Assembly (NCBI RefSeq): GCF_014646375.1
Contig: NZ_BMNI01000004.1
Span: 177,436-241,435 of the forward strand
Source: Nocardioides phosphati
Lineage (GTDB): Bacteria; Actinomycetota; Actinomycetes; Propionibacteriales; Nocardioidaceae
Length of the DNA stretch: 64,000 bases
Reading direction: 5' to 3'
Shown: positions 53,101 to 63,439 of the stretch, piece after piece
Numbering within the stretch: the first letter of the stretch is position 1
Layout: every line of letters begins with the position of its first letter
Notes under the pieces: generated by a model
What the model saw: the letters and a program-made list of their open reading frames with translations, nothing else
What the model was told of the DNA's origin: nothing
The model's database searches: none
Made by a program: the position numbers and the translations under genes

Positions 53101-53107
53101 GCCACGC

Positions 53108-53458
53108 TCACCCCTCGAGCACGACGTACGCCGTCGCCAGGCCGCCGTCGTGCGCCAGCGACACGTGCGTGCGGGTCACGCCGAGCGCGGCAGCGGCCGC
53201 CTCGACGGTGCCCCGCAGCACCAGCGTGGGCCGGCCGCCGTCGAGGCGCACGACCTCGCAGTCCTGCCAGGAGAGGCCCGCAGGTGCGCCGAGCGCCTTG
53301 GCGATCGCCTCCTTGGCCGCGAACCGGGCGGCCAGCGACTCGACCGGCAGCTCCGCTTCGGCGTCGGTGAACAGGCGCGCACGCAGCCCGGGAGTCCGCG
53401 CCAGCGACGCGGTGAAGCGCTCGACGTCGACGACGTCGACCCCGATCCCGACGATCAC
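53108..53458 (-). CDS. acpS: Holo-[acyl-carrier-protein] synthase
   Basis: 116 residues, GTG start. [15 protein letters not shown] carries the Mg-binding Asp and [17 protein letters not shown] the conserved Glu-Lys segment. It moves 4'-phosphopantetheine from CoA to the acyl carrier protein. It lies 24 bp after glmS, the usual actinobacterial pair. Confidence 0.95.
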   Translation of the reverse strand: MIVGIGVDVVDVERFTASLARTPGLRARLFTDAEAELPVESLAARFAAKEAIAKALGAPAGLSWQDCEVVRLDGGRPTLVLRGTVEAAAAALGVTRTHVSLAHDGGLATAYVVLEG

Positions 53459-53482
53459 CGCGCGACCCTCAGCAGGACCAGG

Positions 53483-55327
<1,845 letters not shown>

Positions 55328-55334
55328 GCGCGGC

Positions 55335-55340
55335 AGTCTA
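55335..55340 (-). promoter_or_regulatory. -10 box of glmS, leaderless start
   Basis: Minus-strand TAGACT, seven bases before the ATG at 55327. Confidence 0.5.
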
Positions 55341-55391
55341 CGGTGAGGGACCGTTCGCCCGCGGCCCGACGCGGACTGCAAGAATCGCGGC

Positions 55392-56423
55392 ATGTCACAC
55401 GACCCCGTGCGTCCCCCGGCGCGGCCGGAGGAGCACGTGCGCGTGGAGCCACGGCCCGACCACAAGGGCGAGCCGAAGCCCGAGCGCGACACCTCGCCGT
55501 ACGTCGAGCTCGACCGCACCGCGTGGGCGGAGCTCGCCGCGGACATGAAGTCGCCGCTCACGCGCGACGAGATCCGCGCGCTGCGCGGCCTCGGCGACGA
55601 GCTCGACCTCGACGAGATCCAGCAGGTCTACCTGCCGATCTCCCGCCTCCTCTCCATGTACGTCGAGTCGCAGGGCCGCCTGCACCGCCGCCAGGAGGAG
55701 TTCCTCAACCGCCCGCAGCCGCCGCGCACGCCGTTCGTCATCGGGCTCGCGGGCTCGGTGGCCGTCGGCAAGTCGACCGCGGCGCGCGTGCTGCAGCAGA
55801 TGCTCGCCCACTGGCCCGAGCACCCGCAGGTCGCGCTGGTCACCACCGACGGCTTCCTGCTGCCCAACGCCGAGCTGGAGCGCCGCGGCATCCTGCACCG
55901 CAAGGGCTTCCCGGAGTCCTACGACCGCAAGGCGCTCCTCAAGTTCGTCATCGACATCAAGTCGGGCCGCGAGGCGGTCGAGGCGCCGACGTACTCCCAC
56001 CTGGTCTACGACGTCGTCCCCGACGAGACCGTGGTCGTGCAGTCGCCCGACATCGTCATCGTCGAGGGGCTCAACGTCCTCCAGCCCGCGCGCTCGCGCG
56101 ACGACGGCAAGACCGGCCTCGCGGTCTCTGACTTCTTCGACTTCACCGTCTACGTCGACGCGGCCACCACCGACATCAAGCGGTGGTACGTCGAGCGCTT
56201 CCTCAAGCTCCGCGAGACGTCGTTCCGCAAGCCGGGCTCGTACTTCCGCCGCTACTCGAAGTTCAACGAGGCCGAGGCGCGTGCGGAGGCGGAGCGGATC
56301 TGGGACGAGATCAACGGTCCCAACCTGATGGAGAACGTCCTCCCCACCCGCTCCCGGGCCACCCTCGTGCTGCGCAAGGACGCCGACCACTCGGTCCGCT
56401 ACGTCCGCCTCCGCAAGATCTGA
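55392..56423 (+). CDS. coaA: Type I pantothenate kinase
   Basis: 343 residues; a ~35-residue disordered, charged N-terminal extension precedes the usual start (SPYVELDRTAWAEL). Walker A GSVAVGKSTAA (~120), VTTDGFLLPN, and RKGFPESYDRKALLKF are diagnostic. It phosphorylates pantothenate, the first step to CoA. It is divergent from glmS with a 64-bp gap. Its TGA directly abuts the stop of the convergent next gene. Confidence 0.95.
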   Translation: MSHDPVRPPARPEEHVRVEPRPDHKGEPKPERDTSPYVELDRTAWAELAADMKSPLTRDEIRALRGLGDELDLDEIQQVYLPISRLLSMYVESQGRLHRRQEEFLNRPQPPRTPFVIGLAGSVAVGKSTAARVLQQMLAHWPEHPQVALVTTDGFLLPNAELERRGILHRKGFPESYDRKALLKFVIDIKSGREAVEAPTYSHLVYDVVPDETVVVQSPDIVIVEGLNVLQPARSRDDGKTGLAVSDFFDFTVYVDAATTDIKRWYVERFLKLRETSFRKPGSYFRRYSKFNEAEARAEAERIWDEINGPNLMENVLPTRSRATLVLRKDADHSVRYVRLRKI

Positions 56424-57107
56424 TCACTCGACGGCGAGTGACCCCACCACCCCGTCGTACGCCGCGTCCGACGGCCCGCCGGGCACGTCGAGGTAGCGCG
56501 CCACGACCAGCGTGACCACCTCAGCGCCTGACGGCCGCGCGACGGCCGTGAGCTCGGCGCGCTGCCCCGCGCAGCTGGTGCCGTCACCGAGGTCCACGTC
56601 GACCCGCGACCGCCACCCCACTCCCCCGTGCACCGGCGCGGCCCGTGACGCGCGCAGCCCCGACCCGACCGGCAGGCCGGCGTAGCCCCGCGCCCACGCG
56701 AGGGCGGTGGCCTCGGCGACGCCGGCGGGGTTGGTCGAGCGCACCCCGTCTGCCAGCACCGCCCACGCCACCGGACAGCCCCGCACCGACCGCAGCGCCT
56801 GCCCCCGCCCCGACGCGATGACCGCGCCGTCCTCGCGGTAGGCGACCCGCTCGGCCGCCGGCCGACGCGACCAGGCCGGCGGGACCGCGTAGGACACCTG
56901 CCCCACCCCGACCCGCACCCACGAGGCAGGAACCCCGCCCCCGGCCTGCCCCGCCGCCGACCCCGCCTCCGACCCCGCCGCCGGGGCGTCGTCGTGCCGC
57001 GGCGCGGGCGGCGGCACCCGCTCGAGCACCGCCGCCACCAGCACCAGCAGGGCCACGACGACGAGGGCGGCGACGGCCAGCCCGCGTGCGATCCGTCGAA
57101 GGGTCAT
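56424..57107 (-). CDS. Hypothetical membrane-anchored exported protein
   Basis: 227 residues. One N-terminal helix (~8-30, GLAVAALVVVALLVLVAAVL), then an Ala/Gly/Pro-rich linker and a soluble domain of ~160 residues with several Cys. No lipobox. I recognise no family. Its stop codon touches coaA's with no base between (TGA|TCA). It lies 15 bp after the GNAT gene on the same strand, so they may be co-transcribed. Confidence 0.7.
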   Translation of the reverse strand: MTLRRIARGLAVAALVVVALLVLVAAVLERVPPPAPRHDDAPAAGSEAGSAAGQAGGGVPASWVRVGVGQVSYAVPPAWSRRPAAERVAYREDGAVIASGRGQALRSVRGCPVAWAVLADGVRSTNPAGVAEATALAWARGYAGLPVGSGLRASRAAPVHGGVGWRSRVDVDLGDGTSCAGQRAELTAVARPSGAEVVTLVVARYLDVPGGPSDAAYDGVVGSLAVE

Positions 57108-57122
57108 GGACCCATCGTGGCC

Positions 57123-58154
57123 TCAGATCTGCTTCTGCACCTCCACGAGCCGCCCCACCCTGTGGAAACCGAGCTGCTCGTTGATCGCGGCCATGTGGTC
57201 GTTCACGGTCGCGTTCCAGGTCGCGATCTGCTTCGCGGGCGGGCCGTCGGCCTGCAGGGCCCGGTGGTTCGCCACCTTGACCGCGAGACCGAGCCGGTGG
57301 CCACGGTGGTCCGACCGCACCAGCGTGCCCCACTGCTCGCAGAGCTCGCGGTTGTGCTCGGAGACCGCGACGACCGTGTGGGCGACCAGCTCACCCTCCG
57401 CCGTCAGCGCGACGGTGTGCCACACGCTCGTCCCCTGGCGCACGCGCGCGGCCTCCCGCTCGCGCAACGCCGCCACCGACGGGTCCTCCCCCTCGATCTC
57501 GAGGTCGCCGGTCGGCGCCTCCACGAGCAGCTGCGAGGCCAGCGCCGCATAGCGCGCCGCCAGGTCGTCGGGCACCGGCCCGCGCCACGACACCAGCTCG
57601 TACGCCGCGTGGTGCGGCGCCGCCTCCGCCGCCAGGCGGTCGAGGAGGGCGGCGTCGACGGGCAGGTCGAGCCGGCGCTGGAAGTCCGCCTGCCCGACCG
57701 CGTAGCCGTGCGAGCGCGCGAAGAGCAGGCCCGGCTCCGCAGCGCCCTCGTCGGGCACGTCGATGCCGAACTCGACCTCCCCCAGCACCAGGGTCCGTCC
57801 CCGGGCGGCAGCCTCCCGCTCGAGCACCTCGAGCAGCGCGCTGCCGACTCCCGTGCGCCGCGCCGCCGGCAGCACCAGGACGGAGACGTTCGCCATGGTG
57901 CGGTTGGACGAGAGGGGCAGGTCGAGCAGGCCGGCCCCGACGGCCTCACCCTCGCGCGTCGCCAGCCAGGCTCCGCACCAGCGGAAGCCGGTCGGCGTAC
58001 TCACGAAGTCGCGGACCTCGGGCAGGGGCCACGGCGCAGCGTCGCCGGGCCGGCCGTCGAGGGTGACGGCGAGGTAGACGTCGTACCAGCGCTGCAGGTC
58101 GGCGTCGAAGGACGCCGAGGCCGGGTCGACCGGGGTGATCAGGACGGAGGACAC
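57123..58154 (-). CDS. Double-domain GNAT acetyltransferase
   Basis: 343 residues with two GNAT folds. In the first, SVLVLPAARRTGVGSALLEVLEREAAARG (~100-130) is the acetyl-CoA loop. In the second, LVRSDHRGHRLGLAVKVANHRAL (~285-305) plays that role. NATVNDHMAAINEQLGFHRVG closes the second domain. Mycothiol synthase has the same two-domain plan but different motifs, so the substrate is left open. GTG start, leaderless after TAGCGT. Confidence 0.85.
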   Translation of the reverse strand: MSSVLITPVDPASASFDADLQRWYDVYLAVTLDGRPGDAAPWPLPEVRDFVSTPTGFRWCGAWLATREGEAVGAGLLDLPLSSNRTMANVSVLVLPAARRTGVGSALLEVLEREAAARGRTLVLGEVEFGIDVPDEGAAEPGLLFARSHGYAVGQADFQRRLDLPVDAALLDRLAAEAAPHHAAYELVSWRGPVPDDLAARYAALASQLLVEAPTGDLEIEGEDPSVAALREREAARVRQGTSVWHTVALTAEGELVAHTVVAVSEHNRELCEQWGTLVRSDHRGHRLGLAVKVANHRALQADGPPAKQIATWNATVNDHMAAINEQLGFHRVGRLVEVQKQI

Positions 58155-58160
58155 CCGTCG

Positions 58161-58166
58161 ACGCTA
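58161..58166 (-). promoter_or_regulatory. -10 box of the double GNAT gene, leaderless start
   Basis: Minus-strand TAGCGT, six bases before the GTG at 58154. Confidence 0.5.
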
Positions 58167-58203
58167 GGACGGGGGCCGCGCGGCCCGCCACCGAATTACC
58201 GCG

Positions 58204-59550
58204 TCAGAGCGACAGGCGCTCGCGCACGACGTCGGCGAGCTTGTCCGCGACCGCGTGGGCCTCGGTCTCGGAGGTCGCCTCGACCATGACGCGCACGAGC
58301 GGCTCGGTGCCGGAGGCGCGGAGCAGGACGCGCCCCTCGTCGCCGAGCGTGGCGGTCGCCTCGTCGACGGCCGCCAGCAGGACGTCGTCGCTGTCGCAGC
58401 GGTCCTTGTCGACGCCCTTGACGTTGACCAGCACCTGCGGGAGGCGGGTCATCGCGGAGGCGAGCGAGGCGATCGACTGGCCCGTGACCGCCATGCGCTC
58501 GAGCAGGTGGAGCGCGGTCAGGACACCGTCTCCGGTGGTGGCGTAGTCGCTCATGATGACGTGGCCGGACTGCTCGCCACCGAGGGAGAAGCTCCCGGCC
58601 TTCATCGCCTCGAGCACGTAGCGGTCGCCGACCTTGGTCGAGACGACGTTGATGCCGGCCGCGGCCATGGCCCGGTTGAAGCCGAGGTTGCTCATGACGG
58701 TCGCGACGACCGTGTCGCCGGCGAGGCGGCCCTGCTCCTTGAGCGAGGTGGCCAGGATGCAGAGGATCTGGTCGCCGTCGACCACGTTGCCCGCGGCGTC
58801 GACCGCGAGGCAGCGGTCGGCGTCGCCGTCGAGCGCGAAGCCGACGTGGGCGCCGTCCTTGACCACCGCTGCACGCAGGTTGTCGAGGTGCGTGGAGCCG
58901 CAGTTGTCGTTGATGTTGAGGCCGTCGGGCTGGGCGTGGATCGCGGTCACCGACGCGCCGGCGGCCTCGAGCGCGGCCGGGCCGGCGTCGGAGGCGGCCC
59001 CCTCGGCGCAGTCGAGCACGACGCGCAGGCCGGCGAGCGGCTTGGTCGTGGTCGACACCAGGTGGTCGACGTACTCCTGGACGGCGGTGTCGTGCACCGT
59101 CACACGGCCGACGTCGCCGCCGGTCGGACGCTGCCACTCCTCGCGCATCCGCGCCTCGATCGCGTCCTCGATGGTGTCGTCGAGCTTGACGCCGCCGCGG
59201 GCGAGGAACTTGATGCCGTTGTCGGGCATCGCGTTGTGGGAGGCCGAGAGCATGACGCCGAGGTCGGCGCCGAGCGCTCCGGTCAGGTAGGCGACGCCCG
59301 GGGTGGGCAGGACGCCGAGGAGCAGGACGTCGACGCCCGCCGACGCGAGGCCCGCGACGACCGCGGCCTCGAGGAACTGCCCCGAAATGCGCGTGTCCCG
59401 GCCCACCACGGCCAGCGGGCGATGCCCACTGAACTCGCCGCGGTCGGCCAGGACATGTGCTGCGGCGACGGAGAGGTCCAGGGCCAGCTCTGCGGTGAGT
59501 GCACCGTTCGCCAGACCCCGGACCCCGTCCGTGCCGAAAAGGTTTGCCAT
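58204..59550 (-). CDS. glmM: Phosphoglucosamine mutase
   Basis: 448 residues, full length. The active-site Ser is in [16 protein letters not shown] (~100), the metal-binding loop is [10 protein letters not shown] (~240) and the sugar-binding loop GGEQSGHVI (~325). It converts glucosamine-6-phosphate to glucosamine-1-phosphate, next after GlmS. It follows rpsI by 17 bp in the common rplM-rpsI-glmM order. Confidence 0.96.
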   Translation of the reverse strand: MANLFGTDGVRGLANGALTAELALDLSVAAAHVLADRGEFSGHRPLAVVGRDTRISGQFLEAAVVAGLASAGVDVLLLGVLPTPGVAYLTGALGADLGVMLSASHNAMPDNGIKFLARGGVKLDDTIEDAIEARMREEWQRPTGGDVGRVTVHDTAVQEYVDHLVSTTTKPLAGLRVVLDCAEGAASDAGPAALEAAGASVTAIHAQPDGLNINDNCGSTHLDNLRAAVVKDGAHVGFALDGDADRCLAVDAAGNVVDGDQILCILATSLKEQGRLAGDTVVATVMSNLGFNRAMAAAGINVVSTKVGDRYVLEAMKAGSFSLGGEQSGHVIMSDYATTGDGVLTALHLLERMAVTGQSIASLASAMTRLPQVLVNVKGVDKDRCDSDDVLLAAVDEATATLGDEGRVLLRASGTEPLVRVMVEATSETEAHAVADKLADVVRERLSL

Positions 59551-59567
59551 GAAGGCAGGTTGCCAGA

Positions 59568-60095
59568 TCAGCGCTTGCTGAACTGCGACGCCTTGCGGGC
59601 CTTCTTGAGACCGGCCTTCTTGCGCTCGACGACGCGGGCGTCGCGGGTGAGCAGACCGGCCTTCTTCAGCGTCGGGCGGTTGGCCTCGACGTCGACGGCG
59701 TTGAGCGAGCGGGCCACGCCGAGACGCAGGGCGCCGGCCTGGCCGGCGATGCCGCCGCCGTGGATGCGGGCGATGACGTCGAAACGACCCTCGAGCTCGA
59801 GCGCGGCGAACGGCTCGTTCGCGATCTGGCGGTGCAGCGCGTTCGGGAAGTAGTCGTTGAGCTCACGGCCGTTGATCGTCCAGACGCCGGTGCCCGGCAC
59901 GATGCGGACGCGGGCGACGGCCTCCTTGCGGCGACCGGTGGCCGCAGCGGGGGCGATGGTGGCGGGCTTCAGCGGCGCGTCAGCGGAAGCGGTCGACTCG
60001 GAGGTGTACGCAACGCCCTCGGCGTTGGTCTCGAAGGTCTCCTCGACCTCGGTCACGTTCTCAGTCACGGTGTTGTCCTCGATCTTGGAAGTCAC
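59568..60095 (-). CDS. rpsI: 30S ribosomal protein S9
   Basis: 175 residues, GTG start overlapping rplM's stop. The conserved domain begins at ~52 ([17 protein letters not shown]) and ends with the tRNA-contacting [12 protein letters not shown] tail. The first ~50 residues are acidic and Thr/Glu-rich ([16 protein letters not shown]), a long extension common in actinobacteria. Confidence 0.97.
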   Translation of the reverse strand: MTSKIEDNTVTENVTEVEETFETNAEGVAYTSESTASADAPLKPATIAPAAATGRRKEAVARVRIVPGTGVWTINGRELNDYFPNALHRQIANEPFAALELEGRFDVIARIHGGGIAGQAGALRLGVARSLNAVDVEANRPTLKKAGLLTRDARVVERKKAGLKKARKASQFSKR

Positions 60096-60535
60096 TGGGA
60101 GATCTGGGTGATCTCGAACGGCTTGGCCTGCTGGGCCGCGTGCGGGTGCGTCGGGCCCGAGTAGACCTTGAGCTGCTTCAGCATCTGGCGACCGAGGCGG
60201 TTCTTGGGGAGCATGCCCCAGACGGCCTTCTCGATGACCTTGCGAGCGTCCTTGTCGAGGCCCTCACCGATCGGGGTGGACGTCAGGCCGCCCGGGTAGC
60301 CCGAGTGGCGGTAGGACATCTTGGTGGTCCGCTTGTTGCCGGAGAGGGCGACCTTCTCCGCGTTGATGATGACGACGAAGTCGCCACCCGCGACGTGCGG
60401 GGCGAAGGTCGGCTTGTGCTTGCCGCGGATGAGGTTCGCGGCGGTGACGGCGAGGCGGCCGAGGACGACATCCTCGGCGTCGATGATGAGCCATTCACGC
60501 TGGATGTCAGCGGGCTTGGGGCTGTAGGTGCGCAA
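60092..60535 (-). CDS. rplM: 50S ribosomal protein L13
   Basis: 147 residues beginning [15 protein letters not shown], the invariant L13 start, which here falls on a TTG codon without a convincing Shine-Dalgarno. [18 protein letters not shown] and [18 protein letters not shown] are family blocks. A TTGACC-N17-TATCCT promoter lies ~165 bp upstream, giving a long leader that may bind L13 or another regulator. Confidence 0.97.
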   Translation of the reverse strand: MRTYSPKPADIQREWLIIDAEDVVLGRLAVTAANLIRGKHKPTFAPHVAGGDFVVIINAEKVALSGNKRTTKMSYRHSGYPGGLTSTPIGEGLDKDARKVIEKAVWGMLPKNRLGRQMLKQLKVYSGPTHPHAAQQAKPFEITQISQ

Positions 60536-60703
60536 GGCAGGTCACAGCTTTCTCGTTCGTTGGTCCCGGCACACGGATGTACGCCGGGGGTGGAGCTGCG
60601 CCTTCTGACGAACACTGCCCGGCATCTTCACCACGAGGTGGAGCATCCGGATCTGCATCCGACTCCGAGAGGAGCCTGAACGCGGCAGGAGGCGCGACTT
60701 GCA

Positions 60704-60732
60704 AGGATACGAGCGGCGTGTCGCACGGTCAA
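60704..60732 (-). promoter_or_regulatory. Predicted rplM-rpsI promoter
   Basis: Minus-strand TTGACC (60727-60732), 17-bp spacer, TATCCT (60704-60709). This is the best housekeeping promoter match in the window and implies a leader of ~160 nt. Confidence 0.7.
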
Positions 60733-60825
60733 AACGAGAACTCCGCCGTACCGCAACGCGCGTCGTGAGGCGGTGAGGGTTCCCGTTGGCCGGACGCACT
60801 CTTCCTGCTCCTTCGCACGTGCACC

Positions 60826-60831
60826 TAGTGT
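60826..60831 (+). promoter_or_regulatory. -10 box of gltA, leaderless start
   Basis: TAGTGT, seven bases, then the GTG at 60839; no Shine-Dalgarno. Confidence 0.5.
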
Positions 60832-60838
60832 GGGGCCC

Positions 60839-62134
60839 GTGACTGATTCATTGACCATCAGGGACAACCGGACTGGCGCCGAATACGAGGTTGCCATCAC
60901 CGACGGAGCGATCAAGGCCGCAGACCTCGGCAAGATCAAGACCTCCGACGATGACCCGGGCCTCTGCACGTATGACCCGGGTTTCACCAACACGGCTTCC
61001 TGCAAGAGCGCCATCACCTACATCGACGGCGACAAGGGCATCCTCGAGTACCGGGGCTACCCGATCGAGCAGCTCGCGGAGAAGTCGACGTTCCTCGAGG
61101 TCGCGTACCTCGTGGTCTACGGCGAGCTCCCGACCAAGGAGCAGTACGAGTCCTGGGTCCACGAGATCACGTACCACACGTTCGTCCACGAGAACGTCAA
61201 GGGCCTCATGCAGGGGTTCCGCTACGACGCGCACCCGATGGGCATGCTCATGGCCTCCGTCGGCGCGCTCTCGACGTTCTACCCCGACGCGCGCAACATC
61301 GCGGACGCCGACAACCGCCACATGCAGATCGTCCGCATGATCGCGAAGATGCCGACCCTCGGCGCCTGGTCGTTCCGTCACGCGCAGGGCAAGCCGTACG
61401 TCTACCCGGACAACGAGCTCTCCTACACCGAGAACTTCCTCGCGATGCTCTTCAAGATGAGCGAGCTGAAGTTCTCCGCCGACCCGCGCCTGGTCCGCGC
61501 GCTCGACGTCCTCCTCATCCTCCACGCCGACCACGAGCAGAACTGCTCGACCAACGCGGTCCGCTCGGTCGGCTCCTCGCAGGTCGACCCCTACTCGGCC
61601 GTCGCGGCCGGCGTGGGCGCCCTCTACGGTCCGCTCCACGGCGGCGCCAACGAGGCGGTCCTGCGGATGCTCAAGCGCATCGGCTCGGTCGAGAACATCC
61701 CGGCGTTCATCGAGGGCGTCAAGGCCGGCAACGAGCGCCTCATGGGCTTCGGTCACCGCGTCTACAAGAACTTCGACCCGCGCGCCAAGATCATCAAGAA
61801 GGCCTGCGACGACGTCTTCGAGGTCACCGGGGTCAACCCGCTGCTCCAGGTCGCGCAGGAGCTCGAGCGCATCGCCCTCGAGGACGAGTACTTCGTCAAG
61901 CGGAAGCTCTACCCCAACGTGGACTTCTACTCCGGCCTCATCTACGAGGCGCTGCAGTTCCCGCCGGAGATGTTCACGGTCCTCTTCGCGATCGGCCGTA
62001 CGCCGGGCTGGCTGGCCCAGTGGCAGGAGCTGATCATGGACAAGGAGCAGAAGATCGCGCGCCCGAAGCAGATCTACACGGGCGACCGCACGCTGACCTT
62101 CGTCCCGCGCGAGGAGCGCTGGGCAGACGCCTGA
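60839..62134 (+). CDS. gltA: Citrate synthase
   Basis: 431 residues from the GTG at 60839 (VTDSLTIRDNRTG). The catalytic triad is visible: His in LHADHEQNCSTNAVR, His in LYGPLHGGANEAVL and Asp in YKNFDPRAKI. The type II (hexameric) N-terminal domain with possible NADH control is present (LCTYDPGFTNTASCKSAITYIDGDKG in parts). It condenses acetyl-CoA and oxaloacetate. Transcription ends in a ~120-bp near-palindrome shared with the convergent lipoprotein gene. Confidence 0.96.
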   Translation: MTDSLTIRDNRTGAEYEVAITDGAIKAADLGKIKTSDDDPGLCTYDPGFTNTASCKSAITYIDGDKGILEYRGYPIEQLAEKSTFLEVAYLVVYGELPTKEQYESWVHEITYHTFVHENVKGLMQGFRYDAHPMGMLMASVGALSTFYPDARNIADADNRHMQIVRMIAKMPTLGAWSFRHAQGKPYVYPDNELSYTENFLAMLFKMSELKFSADPRLVRALDVLLILHADHEQNCSTNAVRSVGSSQVDPYSAVAAGVGALYGPLHGGANEAVLRMLKRIGSVENIPAFIEGVKAGNERLMGFGHRVYKNFDPRAKIIKKACDDVFEVTGVNPLLQVAQELERIALEDEYFVKRKLYPNVDFYSGLIYEALQFPPEMFTVLFAIGRTPGWLAQWQELIMDKEQKIARPKQIYTGDRTLTFVPREERWADA

Positions 62135-62135
62135 A

Positions 62136-62255
62136 CCTGAAACAAGCTGCAGGGCGGAGGCCCTCCGACCACCCGGCTGTCACTTTCCGCTCGTACCTCG
62201 CTACAAGCGCCAAGTGCCGGGGGCCGGAGACCTCCGCCCTTCCGCTTGTCTCAGG
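62136..62255. terminator. 120-bp near-palindrome between gltA and the lipoprotein gene
   Basis: Left arm 62136-62167 (CCTGAAACAAGC then AGGGCGGAGG) and right arm 62225-62255 pair over ~30 bp with few mismatches. An inner CCCGGC/GCCGGG pair extends it. It fills the convergent gap and its right end includes the lipoprotein stop codon. Likely a bidirectional terminator. Confidence 0.7.
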
Positions 62256-62793
62256 ACTTCCACTCCCAGGAGGCGAGCAGCGGGGTGATCAGGTCGGCCA
62301 GGTCCTTGCGCGACTTCGCCTCGCCGCCGACGAGGACCATGGCGCCCTTCTTGTCGTCGCCCAGGACGATCATCACCTTCCGGTACGGACCCGGGTCGGT
62401 CCACGCGCAGTCGACGAGCGCATGCGTCCCGCCGTACGTCGTGTCGTGGCGGTCGCGCCGGCAGGTCGCCTTCTGCTTCACGTAGGCATCCGCCACGAAG
62501 AGCGACTCCGCCTGGGCGTCGGCGCGGCTGTCGCCCGTCGTGACGAAGATCTGGCGGGTCGGGTCGAGCGCGTCGACCGCGGCGAAGGTGACCTGGCCGT
62601 CGAGCGCCTGCTGCGGCTTGATCCAGCCCTTGGGCAGGACGAAGGCGGCGACCTTGTCGGAGGTCTCCTGGCGGCCCGAGAGCGGCGTGGCGCGCGCCTC
62701 CTTGGTGCCGGGGTCGTCCCCTCCCCCGCATGCCGTCAGGGGCAGCACGAGGAGCGGCAGGGCGAGCAGGTGGCGCAGCGACATGGGCGTCAT
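62251..62793 (-). CDS. Hypothetical lipoprotein
   Basis: 180 residues. Lipobox LPLTAC with Cys ~22, followed by GGG. The exported domain (~130 residues) has two Cys that may pair (CRRDRHD, DCAWTDPGP). No known family. The start may be the ATG at 62793 or the one three codons later. Secreted single-domain proteins of this kind are common in Nocardioides-like genomes; function unknown. Confidence 0.75.
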   Translation of the reverse strand: MTPMSLRHLLALPLLVLPLTACGGGDDPGTKEARATPLSGRQETSDKVAAFVLPKGWIKPQQALDGQVTFAAVDALDPTRQIFVTTGDSRADAQAESLFVADAYVKQKATCRRDRHDTTYGGTHALVDCAWTDPGPYRKVMIVLGDDKKGAMVLVGGEAKSRKDLADLITPLLASWEWKS

Positions 62794-62830
62794 CCAAGCA
62801 GGCGCACCTGAGATCCGCGTAAGCCGCCGT

Positions 62831-63439
62831 TCAGGCCGGGCGGATCGACTCCAGCACGCGGAAGCCCTTGGCGCTGCCGATGCGCTCGGTCGGGTAGCCC
62901 TGCTCGGTCAGCCAGCGCTGGAGCGAGTCGCCACCGAGGTTCTTGCCGACCACCATGACGGCCCGACCTCCGGGGAGCAGGCGCGGCAGCCAGGTGAGCA
63001 GCAGCTCGTGCAGCGCCTCCTTGCCGATGCGGATCGGGGGGTTCGACCAGATCTCGTCGAAGGTGTAGTCGGTCGGCACCTGGTCCGGCGTACACGCCAC
63101 GACGCGGCTGTCGACGCCGAGCGCGCGAGCGTTGTCGTTCATCAGCCTCACCGCGCGCTCGTTGACGTCGATGCCGATGACGGAGGCGAGCGGGACCTGC
63201 TTCGCGATGGTCAGGCCGATCGCGCCGTAGCCGCAGCCGAGGTCGAGGAAGCGCCCCTGGACCGGGGGCTCGGTCTCCTTGAAGAGCACCGAGGTGCCGA
63301 TGTCGAGGCGGCCCTTGGCGAAGACCCCGGAGCCGCTCTCCATCGCGAGCTCCTGGTCCCACGCCTCGAACTCGACCTTCTGCCGCTCGAACGGCACCGA
63401 CGGGTCGGCGGTGAAGTAGTGCTCGGTCTCGTCAGGCAT
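62831..63439 (-). CDS. RsmC-like class I methyltransferase (MTS domain)
   Basis: 202 residues from the ATG at 63439, which overlaps truA's stop by 8 bp and has GAGGAG at good spacing. The ATG at 63457 with GGAGG is an alternative. [21 protein letters not shown] at the start and [17 protein letters not shown] (SAM motif) identify the family. The catalytic [18 protein letters not shown] holds the NPP(F/Y)-type motif with Ile in the fourth place. It probably methylates guanine in RNA; the exact target is unknown. Confidence 0.87.
   Translation of the reverse strand: MPDETEHYFTADPSVPFERQKVEFEAWDQELAMESGSGVFAKGRLDIGTSVLFKETEPPVQGRFLDLGCGYGAIGLTIAKQVPLASVIGIDVNERAVRLMNDNARALGVDSRVVACTPDQVPTDYTFDEIWSNPPIRIGKEALHELLLTWLPRLLPGGRAVMVVGKNLGGDSLQRWLTEQGYPTERIGSAKGFRVLESIRPA

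Noticed and set aside
55328..55561. 78-residue N-terminal extension of GlmS
   Set aside because: GlmS needs Cys at position 2 as nucleophile, so the start must be at 55327; the extension is antisense to coaA.
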